The notes under the pieces: model-generated
Databases searched by the model: none
Told to the model about the DNA's origin: nothing
The model's input: the letters and a program-made list of their open reading frames with translations, nothing else
Part shown: positions 8,616-17,252 of the stretch, one piece after another
Numbering within the stretch: the stretch's first letter is position 1
How the letters are laid out: every line of letters starts with the position of its first letter
From: Bacteroidales bacterium
GTDB taxonomy: Bacteria > Bacteroidota > Bacteroidia > Bacteroidales > UBA1715
DNA: 35,473 nucleotides
Assembly: GCA_027858745.1 (NCBI GenBank)
Contig: JAQICB010000053.1
Location: 1 to 35,473, forward strand
Direction: 5' to 3'
Translations under genes and position numbers: made by a program

Positions 8616-9409
8616 TATACAGAAACCTCCCCTTTAATATGTGGATGAGCCTCATAATTCCGAATTTCAATATCGTCAATCGAAAAATCAAAAAGAGAAG
8701 TCACATCCGGATTTAGATGTAATGTTGGTAATTGTTTAGGTGAACGTGTGAGTTGTAATTTACATTGCTCAATATGGTTCAAATAAATATGAGCATCGCC
8801 AAAGGTGTGAACAAAATCGCCCACTTCTAAGCCCGTAACTTGAGCTATCATATGGGTTAATAAAGCGTATGATGCTATATTAAAAGGAACTCCGAGAAAA
8901 ACATCAGCACTTCGTTGGTATAATTGACATGACAATTTTCCGTCGGCAACATAAAATTGAAATAAAATATGACAAGGCGGTAAAGCCATTTGGTCTATCA
9001 TCGCAACATTCCATGCACTTAGAAGATGTCGGCGAGAATTTGGATTATTTTGGATAGAATCTATTATCTGAGAAATTTGATCGATATGCCCATTCTTGCA
9101 GTCCGGCCATGAACGCCATTGGTATCCGTAGATAGGACCTAAGTCTCCATTTTCGTCGGCCCATTCATCCCAAATGCGCACTTTATTATCTTTGAGGTAT
9201 TGTATGTTTGTTTTTCCCTGTAAAAACCATAATAATTCATGAAAAATCGAACGGGTATGTAATTTTTTTGTGGTTAATAAGGGAAACCCTTCTTGTAAAT
9301 TAAATCTCATTTGATGACCAAACACACTAACTGTGCCTGTTCCTGTTCGGTCTTCTTTGTGAACGCCCTCGGATAAAATCCTTTGAATCAGGTCAAGATA
9401 TTGTTTCAT
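8615..9409 (-). CDS. thyA: Thymidylate synthase
   Basis: The enzyme methylates dUMP to dTMP using 5,10-methylenetetrahydrofolate. I place the start at 9409 (MKQYLDLIQ), giving 264 residues. This makes the catalytic Cys residue 146 in [11 protein letters not shown], the same number as in the E. coli enzyme. An in-frame ATG seven codons upstream exists but lies only a few bases from the predicted -7 element, so it is unlikely to be used. Other conserved stretches are [11 protein letters not shown] near residue 17, the dUMP phosphate-binding [20 protein letters not shown], and the C-terminal [13 protein letters not shown]. The gene heads a minus-strand run that continues into folA by a one-base overlap. 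The consensus promoter at 9428-9457 serves it and diverges from the ATP synthase operon. Confidence 0.96.
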   Translation of the reverse strand: MKQYLDLIQRILSEGVHKEDRTGTGTVSVFGHQMRFNLQEGFPLLTTKKLHTRSIFHELLWFLQGKTNIQYLKDNKVRIWDEWADENGDLGPIYGYQWRSWPDCKNGHIDQISQIIDSIQNNPNSRRHLLSAWNVAMIDQMALPPCHILFQFYVADGKLSCQLYQRSADVFLGVPFNIASYALLTHMIAQVTGLEVGDFVHTFGDAHIYLNHIEQCKLQLTRSPKQLPTLHLNPDVTSLFDFSIDDIEIRNYEAHPHIKGEVSV

Positions 9410-9427
9410 GTTTATTATAAATTTAGA

Positions 9428-9457
9428 CAAATATACATATTAACCTTAGTTCGACAA
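9428..9457 (-). promoter_or_regulatory. Bacteroidota-type promoter for thyA-folA
   Basis: On the minus strand, TTG (9457-9455) is followed by exactly 19 bases and then TATATTTG (9435-9428). This is the Bacteroidota vegetative pattern TTG-N19-TAnnTTTG. Its 3' end is 18 bases before the preferred thyA ATG at 9409, so the leader should be very short. This is the best promoter match in the window. Confidence 0.75.
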
Positions 9458-9583
9458 TAAAATTTCGTGTCTCTAAACATTTTAAACGCACTTTTTTTTT
9501 AAGTCAGTTGCTTAGAAATGAGTCGATAAAAAAAAATAAATTAAAAAAAAAATAAATTTTTTAGGTCAGCTAATTTTTTTTAA

Positions 9584-9591
9584 TAATTTTG
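9584..9591 (+). promoter_or_regulatory. Probable -7 element of the ATP synthase operon
   Basis: TAATTTTG matches TAnnTTTG and lies 32 bases before the atpB ATG at 9624. The region upstream (9500-9583) is almost pure A/T with long A and T tracts, which may act as an UP-like or bendable element. No clean TTG was found 19 bases upstream, so the -33 box is weak or at another spacing. Confidence 0.5.
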
Positions 9592-9623
9592 TAAGACGTA
9601 AAATAGTAAATAATAAAATCATA

Positions 9624-10712
9624 ATGATACATAGATTTCAAAATATATTTTTTATTCTATTTTTTATCTTCGGGGTTTCTACCCAAATTTTTGGTTCTGA
9701 AGGTGCACAGGAAAAAAAGGGAGTTGATGTTAATGCTATAATTTTTGAGCACATTGCCGACAATCATTCATGGCATTTATGGGATGTGAGGGATGATGAT
9801 GGGGTAAAGCAAGCTGTTGCATTTCCATTGCCGATTATTCTTGTGTCAACAAGTCCTTTTGCCTTTGATGTATTTTGGTCAAGTGAATTTCATCATGGTG
9901 ATCATCCGGTAACTCGCGGTAATAATACATATGTGCTGAATCACGGAACTATTTATTATGCACAAAACACCCAAGGCGATTTGGAATATGATGAGGAAGG
10001 TGAGATTATAAGTGCAAAGCCTATAGATATATCGATCACGAAGAATGTATTTACTATGTTATTGGTTTCCGGGCTTATGTTTTGGTTGTTTGTTGCAGTT
10101 GCAAAAGCATACAAAAAACGTTCGGGTTTAGCTCCTCGTGGTGTGCAAGGTTTTATGGAGCCAATCATTCTATTCGTTCGCGATGAAATAGCAATACCCA
10201 ATATTGGACACAAAAAGTATAAAATTTTCTTGCCGTATTTGTTGACCGCATTCTTTTTTATTTGGTTTTTGAATTTAATAGGATTAATTCCATTTTTTCC
10301 GGGGAGTGCAAATGTTACCGGAAATATTGCAACAACAGCGGTATTGGCAATGTTTACACTAGTTATTACGAATGTGTATGCCAATAAAGAGTATTGGAGA
10401 CACGTATTTGCAATGCCCGGTTTGCCCGCGTGGTTGTTGCCTATAATGATAATTGTAGAAATAATTAGTATTTTCACAAAACCATTTGCATTGGCAGTCC
10501 GGTTGTTTGCGAATATTACTGCGGGTCATATTATAGTGTTAAGTTTAGTTTCTTTAATATTTATTTTTAAAAGTTTGTCTGTAGCTCCTGTCTCTTTCTT
10601 TTTCGTCTTGTTTATGGATGTGCTTGAGTTATTTGTGGCTACTCTTCAGGCTTTTATATTTACTATGTTATCTGCCTTATTTATTGGTATGGCGGTAGCA
10701 GAAGAACATTAG
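9624..10712 (+). CDS. atpB: F1Fo ATP synthase subunit a
   Basis: This is the membrane subunit that forms the proton half-channels beside the c-ring. It has 362 residues, about 90 more than the E. coli subunit. The extra part is N-terminal: a signal-like segment (IFFILFFIFGVSTQIFGSEG) followed by about 115 polar, His-containing residues, then the first core membrane helix near residue 140 (NVFTMLLVSGLMFWLFVAVA). Such extended AtpB proteins are known in Bacteroidota. The essential Arg is residue 293 in ALAVRLFANITAGH, and the later helix has LELFVATLQAFIFTMLSALF. It is the first gene of atpBEFHAG. No atpI is present upstream; the divergent neighbour is thyA. Confidence 0.95.
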   Translation: MIHRFQNIFFILFFIFGVSTQIFGSEGAQEKKGVDVNAIIFEHIADNHSWHLWDVRDDDGVKQAVAFPLPIILVSTSPFAFDVFWSSEFHHGDHPVTRGNNTYVLNHGTIYYAQNTQGDLEYDEEGEIISAKPIDISITKNVFTMLLVSGLMFWLFVAVAKAYKKRSGLAPRGVQGFMEPIILFVRDEIAIPNIGHKKYKIFLPYLLTAFFFIWFLNLIGLIPFFPGSANVTGNIATTAVLAMFTLVITNVYANKEYWRHVFAMPGLPAWLLPIMIIVEIISIFTKPFALAVRLFANITAGHIIVLSLVSLIFIFKSLSVAPVSFFFVLFMDVLELFVATLQAFIFTMLSALFIGMAVAEEH

Positions 10713-10734
10713 AATCAAAATGATTGTAAGATAA

Positions 10735-10983
<249 letters not shown>

Positions 10984-10988
10984 CACTT

Positions 10989-11028
10989 AATTGTTCTCAA
11001 TGCGATTGGCATTGAGAACAATTTTTTT
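10989..11028 (+). terminator. Terminator-like hairpin inside the atp operon, after atpE
   Basis: A perfect 15-bp stem pairs 10989-11003 with 11009-11023 around the 5-base loop GATTG (11004-11008). A run of seven T residues follows (11022-11028). This has the full form of an intrinsic terminator. It starts 6 bases after the atpE stop and ends 28 bases before atpF. Because atpFHAG must still be expressed, it probably acts as a partial terminator or as a 3' stabiliser of an atpBE message. Confidence 0.8.
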
Positions 11029-11055
11029 CAGAATTTAATTTAAAAATTACAAATT

Positions 11056-11550
11056 ATGGATTTAATAACTCCCGATATTGGTATTGTTTTTTGGACAACG
11101 GTTATTTTTTTAGTCCTTTTATTATTATTGCGAAAATTTGCATGGAAACCTATTATGGCTGCTATAGATGCTCGTAATAAATCAATTGAAGATGCTCTGA
11201 AAGCAGCAGAAAAAACCAAGGAAGAAATGGTGCAACTTCAGGCAGATAACGAAGTTATTTTACAACAGGCTAAGAAAGAACGTGATTCATTATTGATGGA
11301 AGCTCGTGACACGAAAGAGCAAATGATTGCTCAAGCGCAACAAGAAGCACGAGTTGAGGCTGAAAGAATCACACAAAAAGCACTGCAATCTATTGAATTA
11401 GAAAAACAAAAAGCAATAGTGGAATTGAAAAATACGGTCGGGGAATTGTCAATTGATATTGCTGAAAAAATTCTTAGACAAGAACTTACTGATACGAAAA
11501 TTTCTGAAAAAATTATTTCTCAATCAATTAATGATTTGAAATTGAATTAA
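11056..11550 (+). CDS. atpF: F1Fo ATP synthase subunit b
   Basis: This 164-residue peripheral stalk subunit holds the alpha-beta ring static against rotation. The N-terminus has one membrane helix (about residues 8-26, IGIVFWTTVIFLVLLLLL) followed by the conserved RKFAWKPI. A long charged coiled coil runs from about residue 35 to 130, and the end (SIDIAEKILRQEL) binds the delta subunit. Length and layout are ordinary for the family. It sits between the hairpin after atpE and the repeat hairpin before atpH, so it is flanked on both sides by RNA structures, which is unusual for a gene inside this operon. Confidence 0.95.
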   Translation: MDLITPDIGIVFWTTVIFLVLLLLLRKFAWKPIMAAIDARNKSIEDALKAAEKTKEEMVQLQADNEVILQQAKKERDSLLMEARDTKEQMIAQAQQEARVEAERITQKALQSIELEKQKAIVELKNTVGELSIDIAEKILRQELTDTKISEKIISQSINDLKLN

Positions 11551-11573
11551 CGGAATAAATTAGCATACATGTA

Positions 11574-11628
11574 ACATCCCGACTTTGTCGGGGTAAGTTA
11601 TGACAAATAATGACAATAAAATAAACAT
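11574..11628 (+). repeat. Hairpin leader repeat, copy 2 (upstream of atpH)
   Basis: The hairpin CCCGAC-TTT-GTCGGG (11578-11592) is a perfect 6-bp stem with a 3-base loop. It is followed by GTTATGAC, a near-palindrome in place of GGTCATGACC of copy 1, and by CAATAAAATAAACAT running into the atpH start. The hairpin ends 36 bases before the ATG. It matches copy 1 (1736-1797) in order of parts, spacing and the last dozen bases. Confidence 0.6.
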
Positions 11629-12174
11629 ATGAATCAAAGTCAAATTTCTGTACGATATGCGAAAGCTTTTTTCCATTTATCAGTGGAAAAGAAAAAGCTT
11701 GATGTTGTTATTCCCGATATTCATCTTATGTATAGTGCAATTCAAGATGTCGAAGAGTTAAAGCGTTTGTTGCATAATCCATTAGTGAATCCAAGTGATA
11801 AGAAAAATGTCTTGCATGCATTGTTTAATACCAAAGTATCGCCGGAATCTATCCAATTTTTAAATCTTGTAGTGGAACATTCTCGAGAAGCTTTTTTACA
11901 AGATATGTTACGGAATTTTATTGAGATGTATAGAAAACACTCCGGCATTAAAAAAGTGACAGTGCAAACAGCACATACATTTTCTCAAACTCATATTTCG
12001 GAAGTTACTAAAATAGTTAAGGAATTGTATAAAACAGATATTGAATTTGAGGAAATTGTTGATGAAGAGTTGATAGGTGGTTTTATTCTGCGAATTGACG
12101 ATTTGCAATTTGATGCAAGTATTCAACAACAAATTAAGAATATAAAAAAAGAAATGCTTTTACAAGCTGTATAA
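11629..12174 (+). CDS. atpH: F1Fo ATP synthase subunit delta
   Basis: This 181-residue subunit joins the peripheral stalk to the top of the alpha-beta ring (OSCP equivalent). The N-terminal helical domain begins ISVRYAKAFFHLSVEKKKLD, the standard start of the family. The C-terminal domain contains the conserved region VDEELIGGFILRIDDLQFDAS followed by IQQQIKNIK. Length is usual. It lies 78 bases after atpF, a gap filled by a repeat hairpin, and 30 bases before atpA. The start codon lies within CATATG, as in proC. Confidence 0.94.
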   Translation: MNQSQISVRYAKAFFHLSVEKKKLDVVIPDIHLMYSAIQDVEELKRLLHNPLVNPSDKKNVLHALFNTKVSPESIQFLNLVVEHSREAFLQDMLRNFIEMYRKHSGIKKVTVQTAHTFSQTHISEVTKIVKELYKTDIEFEEIVDEELIGGFILRIDDLQFDASIQQQIKNIKKEMLLQAV

Positions 12175-12204
12175 TAAGGTATAAATTATTTTAACATAAA
12201 ATCT

Positions 12205-13782
12205 ATGGCTACTATTAAACCCGCTGAAGTTTCAGAAATATTAAAACAACAGCTCGAAGGATATAAAACAGATGTAGAACTTCAAGAAGTCGGAACTGTA
12301 TTGCAAGTTGGTGACTGTATAGCTCGTGTTCATGGCCTAAATAATGTTGAGGCTAACGAAATGATTGAATTTGCAAATGGCACTATGGGTATTGTCCTTA
12401 ATTTAGAGGAAGATAATGTTGGTGCCGTTTTGTTGGGACAATCTGAGGGTATTCGTGAGGGAGATGTTGTGAAACGAACAAAACATATTGCGTCTATTAA
12501 AGTTGGTGAAGGGTTACTTGGTCGTGTGATTAACACAATTGGTGATCCTATTGATGGTAAGGGTAAAATTGAAGGCGACTTACTTGAATTGCCGCTGGAG
12601 CGTAAATCTCCGGGCGTTATATTTCGCGAACCCGTTACGGAACCACTTCAGACAGGTATTAAATCAATAGATTCTATGATTCCTATTGGTCGAGGTCAAC
12701 GTGAGTTGATTATTGGTGACCGTCAGACCGGAAAAACGGCAATAGCTATTGATACAATCATCAATCAAAAGGAATTTTATGATAAAGGTGAACCGGTATA
12801 TTGTATTTATGTTGCAATTGGTCAAAAAGGATCGACGGTAGCAAATATCGCAAAAATTTTAGAAAAGCATGGAGCTCTTGATTATACGGTTATTGTAACG
12901 TCTACAGCCTCAGATCCGGCTGCACTGCAATATTATGCACCGTTTGCAGGATGTGCAATAGGAGAGTATTTTAGAGATACGGGAAGAGCTGCCTTAATCA
13001 TATATGATGACTTGTCGAAACAAGCAGTTTCGTATCGTGAGGTTTCGTTGTTGCTTCGTCGTCCGCCGGGACGTGAAGCGTATCCGGGTGACGTGTTTTA
13101 TCTGCATTCTCGTTTATTGGAACGTTCTGCAAAAATTATTAGTTCTGATGAGGTTGCTCAGCAAATGAATGATGTGCCACCTGCTCTTCAAGGTAAAATA
13201 AAGGGGGGCGGTTCTTTAACAGCTCTACCGATTATTGAAACGCAGGAAGGTGATGTGTCTGCATATATTCCAACCAATGTTATTTCTATTACGGATGGAC
13301 AGATTTTCCTTGAGTCTTCATTGTTTAATGCGGGTATTCGACCGGCAATTAATGTAGGTATTTCGGTTTCTCGTGTAGGTGGTAATGCACAAATTAAATC
13401 AATGAAAAAAGTTGCGGGAACATTACGTGTTGACCAAGCTCAGTATCGTGAGTTAGAGGCATTCTCGAAGTTTGGTTCCGATTTGGATGCGGCTACAACT
13501 GCTGTTTTAGAAAAGGGGAAACGTAATGTTGAACTGTTGAAACAAGGGCAGTATTCTCCAATGTCGGTGCGTCAGCAAGTTGCTGTTATCTATGTTGGAA
13601 CGCAAGGTTTATTGCAAAATGTGCCAATTGAACAGGTTACAGAATTTGAAAAAGAATATATTGAGTATTTAGAGTTGAAACATGCGGATGTTCTTGAAAA
13701 AATTGGTCAGGGACAATACGATGAGTCAATTACTTCCGTTCTTAAATCAGTATGTAAGGAGCTTTCAGCTAAATATCAATAA
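12205..13782 (+). CDS. atpA: F1Fo ATP synthase subunit alpha
   Basis: This 525-residue subunit carries the non-catalytic nucleotide sites of the F1 hexamer. The Walker A motif GDRQTGKTA spans residues 171-179, with Lys177. The Walker B region is [12 protein letters not shown]. The ATP synthase alpha/beta signature region is seen as [20 protein letters not shown], and the conserved Arg finger region as [10 protein letters not shown]. No residue looks abnormal and the length is close to other Bacteroidota AtpA proteins. The catalytic beta subunit (atpD) and epsilon (atpC) are not in this operon or elsewhere in the window, so they must be encoded in another locus, as is common in this phylum. 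Confidence 0.97.
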   Translation: MATIKPAEVSEILKQQLEGYKTDVELQEVGTVLQVGDCIARVHGLNNVEANEMIEFANGTMGIVLNLEEDNVGAVLLGQSEGIREGDVVKRTKHIASIKVGEGLLGRVINTIGDPIDGKGKIEGDLLELPLERKSPGVIFREPVTEPLQTGIKSIDSMIPIGRGQRELIIGDRQTGKTAIAIDTIINQKEFYDKGEPVYCIYVAIGQKGSTVANIAKILEKHGALDYTVIVTSTASDPAALQYYAPFAGCAIGEYFRDTGRAALIIYDDLSKQAVSYREVSLLLRRPPGREAYPGDVFYLHSRLLERSAKIISSDEVAQQMNDVPPALQGKIKGGGSLTALPIIETQEGDVSAYIPTNVISITDGQIFLESSLFNAGIRPAINVGISVSRVGGNAQIKSMKKVAGTLRVDQAQYRELEAFSKFGSDLDAATTAVLEKGKRNVELLKQGQYSPMSVRQQVAVIYVGTQGLLQNVPIEQVTEFEKEYIEYLELKHADVLEKIGQGQYDESITSVLKSVCKELSAKYQ

Positions 13783-13806
13783 TTGTACACTAGAAATTAA
13801 TTGTGA

Positions 13807-14685
13807 ATGGCAGGAATTAAAGAAATACGAACACGAATAGCATCGGTAATTAACACTCAAAAAATTACCAGTGCAATGAAAATGGTCTCGGCTGCAAAAT
13901 TGCGAAAAGCTCAAATGGCCGTGAGCCAAATGAAACCGTATGCTGCAAAACTTCAAGAGCTTCTTCATGTTATTGGCTCTCAATCATCAGATAATGAGAC
14001 TGATAATAAGTATGCGACTGTGCGTCCCGAAGAAAAAATTCTTGTTGTTGCTATTGCTTCAAATAGTGGTTTGTGTGGTGGTTTCAATTCGAATATTAGT
14101 AAGGCTGTTCTGCCTTTAATACAAAAAACATATGCAGGTAAAGATGTTACTGTGTATGCTTTTGGAAAAAAAATGATTGAAGGATTAAAAACAAGACAGA
14201 TAATTCCGGAAAAAAAATTCATTGAAATTTTCGACAATTTTTCTTTTGAAAGTGTTTCTGAAATTTCGACGGATATTATGAATTCTTTTGCTTTGGAACA
14301 GTTTGATAAGGTGGTGTTGGTATATAACAGTTTTATAAATGCAGCAACTCAAATAGTTGTTGAGGAGCAGTTTTTACCTATTGTTGCTGAACCTTCTGAA
14401 GAGAATTCTCAGTCTGTTGCTTTTGAAAAAGATTATATTTTTGAGCCGACTAAAGAATATATTGTGCAGGAATTAATTCCACGCTCATTAAAAATACAGT
14501 TTTATAGTGCAATGCTTGATTCTATTGCATCCGAACATGGTGCTCGCATGACAGCAATGTATCAGGCTACTGATAATGCAACTGACTTATTGCGTGATTT
14601 ACGTCTCGATTATAATAAAGCTCGACAGGCTTCTATTACAAATGAGATTTTGGAGATTGTGAGTGGTGCTAATGCTTTAGGCTAA
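13807..14685 (+). CDS. atpG: F1Fo ATP synthase subunit gamma
   Basis: This 292-residue subunit is the central rotor shaft that couples the c-ring to the catalytic sites. Its N-terminal helix IKEIRTRIASVINTQKIT and the following MKMVSAAKLRKA are the family's standard start. SNSGLCGGFNSN lies in the middle Rossmann-like domain. The C-terminal helix contains ERGAR-type sequence as SEHGARMTAMYQATDNA, followed by YNKARQASITNEILEIVSGA. Length is typical. It begins 24 bases after atpA and is the last ATP synthase gene; the next start is 54 bases away. I saw no strong terminator after it, so read-through into the lipoprotein and esterase genes is possible. Confidence 0.96.
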   Translation: MAGIKEIRTRIASVINTQKITSAMKMVSAAKLRKAQMAVSQMKPYAAKLQELLHVIGSQSSDNETDNKYATVRPEEKILVVAIASNSGLCGGFNSNISKAVLPLIQKTYAGKDVTVYAFGKKMIEGLKTRQIIPEKKFIEIFDNFSFESVSEISTDIMNSFALEQFDKVVLVYNSFINAATQIVVEEQFLPIVAEPSEENSQSVAFEKDYIFEPTKEYIVQELIPRSLKIQFYSAMLDSIASEHGARMTAMYQATDNATDLLRDLRLDYNKARQASITNEILEIVSGANALG

Positions 14686-14739
14686 GCATTTTGAGAATAG
14701 TGAGGAGTTATCTTATGATAGTTAAATAATAAAATAAAC

Positions 14740-15444
14740 ATGAAACATGTTCTTCCTCTTTTTTTATTTTTTGTGTTGACCGTTCTTTCATGTACCAAAG
14801 AAACTGCGATTCCCGAAGATACTTCAGATAAATATTATCCCATGCAGCTTGGATATGAATATGTGTATTCTGTTACCTCAATTCGTATTGATAAGCCAAC
14901 TGAAATTTATGATACGGTTCATTATTGGTTGCGACAAAGAGTTACTGATATCATAGTTGATACGCTCGATTATACTACATTTGTTGTTCAACAAGATTCA
15001 TGTGTAGACAGTTCCGGATGGTTTCCAAGTAAAAATATTGCTGTACGTAAGCTCGATAATGAGGTTGTAATGCTCGATAATAATACCGAAACGGTATTGC
15101 TCCGATATCCGATTTCTAGAAACATGTATTGGGATGTAAATATATATAATCTTGGAGATGAGAAGACATATATGTATTCAGATATTGATGTTCCATATCA
15201 GTCAGAGGTTTTTAATAGTGATTCTACCATTGTTGTTGAACAACAGAAATTTGAATCGTTATATTCTTATATTTTTCAAGAGGAACGGTATGCTCGTGGC
15301 GTAGGATTGTGCTCAAAAACAGATATTAATATTGAATCTCAACCAACTCAAGGTACAATTGATTTGAGTTTACCTATTAAAGAACGAATCACGTATGGTT
15401 ATATGAAAACATATTCATTAATTTCATATTCTCTTGTGGAATGA
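14740..15444 (+). CDS. Hypothetical lipoprotein
   Basis: The 234-residue product has a short signal sequence ending in the lipobox LTVLSC, with lipidated Cys18. The mature part starts with an acidic linker (TKETAIPEDTSD) and then KYYPMQLGYEYVYSV, a motif often seen in Bacteroidota lipoproteins that fold into a beta domain. Aromatic and beta-branched residues dominate the rest, with no recognisable catalytic motif. The end overlaps the next gene by four bases (ATGA at 15441-15444), so the two proteins are translationally coupled and probably made in fixed ratio. It may be an accessory or anchor for the esterase that follows; this is inference from coupling only. Its upstream gap ends in AATAAAATAAAC before the ATG, as atpH does. 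Confidence 0.8.
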   Translation: MKHVLPLFLFFVLTVLSCTKETAIPEDTSDKYYPMQLGYEYVYSVTSIRIDKPTEIYDTVHYWLRQRVTDIIVDTLDYTTFVVQQDSCVDSSGWFPSKNIAVRKLDNEVVMLDNNTETVLLRYPISRNMYWDVNIYNLGDEKTYMYSDIDVPYQSEVFNSDSTIVVEQQKFESLYSYIFQEERYARGVGLCSKTDINIESQPTQGTIDLSLPIKERITYGYMKTYSLISYSLVE

Positions 15445-16508
15445 ATTTATTATTAATGTGTATATCCTTTTTCGGTCTGGCATTGTCACAAATAACACCT
15501 ACGAATTCTCCACATATTTCATATATGGGAAGGTTTGATACAACTAATTCCCACGAATATATTTGTTCTTTTCCGGCCTCGTCTATTTCGATACACACAA
15601 ACTCACAATATGTATATGCTTATTTACGTGATTATGCTATAGATACTGCTGAACCGAATTACATTGAAGTTATAGTTGATGACTCTATTTATGCAACGGT
15701 CAAACTTTCGTCTTCTGAAAAAAAAAGATATGTGCTTGCAAAATTTCCTGATAGAAAGTTGCGTACAATTTCTTTGGTAAAACGTACCGAAGGTCAGATT
15801 GGGAATATGGGTTTTTTAGGATTTGAATGTGAGAAAGATGCTCGTTTTTCTTCTATTCCAACAGGAGAACGAAACATGCTTTTTATTGGAAATTCTATTA
15901 CCTGTGGATATGGTAACGAAGCACACAATGCAGAACAATCTTTTACAGCTAAAACAGAAAATGCATATATGTCGTATGCCGCAATTGCTGCTCGTTCGCT
16001 TAATGCAGAATATCATTTGATAGCGTACTCTGGAAAGGGAATATATAGAAATTGGGAAGATACTTTGTTCAATCAAGATTGTATGCCAGAAGTGTTTCGG
16101 CGTACTCTTGCATTGAAACCTTCAGCTGTGTGGAGTCATAGCCGGTTTTTTCCTGACATTTTTGTGATTAATCTCGGAACAAATGATTTTAGCCCTCCAC
16201 TTGGTGCTCAAAAAAAGCTCTATATTAGGTATTATTTAGAATTTCTTACATATCTGTTAGCACAGTATCCGCAGTCGCAATTTGTGTTGGTTTCAAGTCA
16301 AATGTTGGAAGGTGAAAATAGAGCAAATCAAATTACATGGCTACAAGAAATAGTTCAAAAAATTAATTCATTGCAGGTTTCAGTCTGTGTTTTATCCCAA
16401 CAAGGAAGTGTCGGGTATGGTGCTGATTGGCATCCCAATGTTGCTCAAAATAAAATCAATGCCCAAGAATTGGTTTCATTCATTCGTTTGGAGATAGATA
16501 AAAAGTAA
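15441..16508 (+). CDS. Exported SGNH/GDSL esterase, CE2-like
   Basis: This 355-residue hydrolase starts with a signal peptide (MNLLLMCISFFGLALSQ). An N-terminal beta domain (about 20-135, with SYMGRFDTT) precedes the SGNH domain, the layout of carbohydrate esterase family 2, whose known members remove acetyl groups from polysaccharides. The nucleophile is Ser152 in IGNSITCGYGNE (GNS replaces the usual GDS). The oxyanion Asn248 lies in NLGTNDF, and the acid-base pair is Asp329/His331 in GADWHPN. All expected active-site residues are therefore present. The start overlaps the lipoprotein stop by ATGA. The substrate is unknown; deacetylation of an envelope or extracellular glycan is the likely role. 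The outer-membrane protein gene begins 69 bases downstream. Confidence 0.88.
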   Translation: MNLLLMCISFFGLALSQITPTNSPHISYMGRFDTTNSHEYICSFPASSISIHTNSQYVYAYLRDYAIDTAEPNYIEVIVDDSIYATVKLSSSEKKRYVLAKFPDRKLRTISLVKRTEGQIGNMGFLGFECEKDARFSSIPTGERNMLFIGNSITCGYGNEAHNAEQSFTAKTENAYMSYAAIAARSLNAEYHLIAYSGKGIYRNWEDTLFNQDCMPEVFRRTLALKPSAVWSHSRFFPDIFVINLGTNDFSPPLGAQKKLYIRYYLEFLTYLLAQYPQSQFVLVSSQMLEGENRANQITWLQEIVQKINSLQVSVCVLSQQGSVGYGADWHPNVAQNKINAQELVSFIRLEIDKK

Positions 16509-16577
16509 GAGTATCATATTTATTAAATCATTTAATATGTGTATATTTACATATTGTTTATTTTAAATCAAAGACTT

Positions 16578-17243
16578 ATGAAAGTATATGGATTAGCGTG
16601 GTTATGTATATGTTTAGTATTGTTTCCAATATCTGTTTTTTCACAGGAAGACACCTCTGATTCTGATAAAAAAACTTCAACAATATTGTCTGCCGGAGAG
16701 CGACGTACTAAATTAACGCTTCAAGGTGGGTATTATTTGAGTAATCAATCGTACAACGAGGTACGTGCAGGTGAAAATATCTCCGTAGATTTTTCTTATA
16801 TGCTCAATGGCAATTGGTCTATAGGGCAGCATATGAATTTTGGGAGAAATAGATATTATGACAATACACGTTCGAATTTCCCATCATACAATCGACAAGA
16901 TGACAGTACAAATGCGGATATTTTCTTAATTCAAGTGGGATTTAATCTTGGATATACGTATCCGCTTTCTCGCTTTATTACGGTTTCTGCGTTTTCCGGT
17001 ATTTCTACCTATTCCGAAACTATTGTGTATCCTGTGTTGGGGAATGCTGTTTTCGGAGAGACGATTTCAGCAGGCTATGTACAAGAAATCCGTACGCTGT
17101 TTGCGATGCCGCTTATTTTTAGTCTTCAGTATTTACCAACTGATTATTTAGAGATTGGTTTGCGAGGTGGTTTTTATGTTTCAGCCGAAGAGGAATCTCT
17201 TCTCGGTGCTCATATTGGACCGCAATTTATTTTGAAATTTTAA
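16578..17243 (+). CDS. Outer-membrane beta-barrel protein
   Basis: I place the start at 16578 (MKVYGLAWLCICLVLFP), giving 222 residues and a clean signal peptide cut after VFSQ. An ATG 13 codons upstream would put a second, unlikely hydrophobic stretch in front. The mature part has a polar linker, then alternating strands such as RRTKLTLQGGYYLSNQSY, DIFLIQVGFNLGYTYPL and LEIGLRGGFYVSA. It ends in FILKF, an aromatic C-terminus that suits BAM-dependent barrel insertion. It resembles small 8-strand barrels of the OmpW/OmpX type in size, but I cannot assign a subfamily. It is followed 9 bases later by a glycosyltransferase gene, so the two are likely co-transcribed. A TATATTTA at 16542-16549 is a possible weak promoter element. 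Confidence 0.8.
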   Translation: MKVYGLAWLCICLVLFPISVFSQEDTSDSDKKTSTILSAGERRTKLTLQGGYYLSNQSYNEVRAGENISVDFSYMLNGNWSIGQHMNFGRNRYYDNTRSNFPSYNRQDDSTNADIFLIQVGFNLGYTYPLSRFITVSAFSGISTYSETIVYPVLGNAVFGETISAGYVQEIRTLFAMPLIFSLQYLPTDYLEIGLRGGFYVSAEEESLLGAHIGPQFILKF

Positions 17244-17252
17244 CCTTCGTGT

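Noticed and set aside
9410-9430. Upstream ATG at 9430 for thyA
   Set aside because: It overlaps the -7 promoter element and would shift the catalytic Cys from residue 146 to 153.
9956-10477. 173-codon antisense frame over atpB
   Set aside because: It lies wholly inside the well-supported atpB gene on the opposite strand and shows no recognisable motif; it is a shadow frame.
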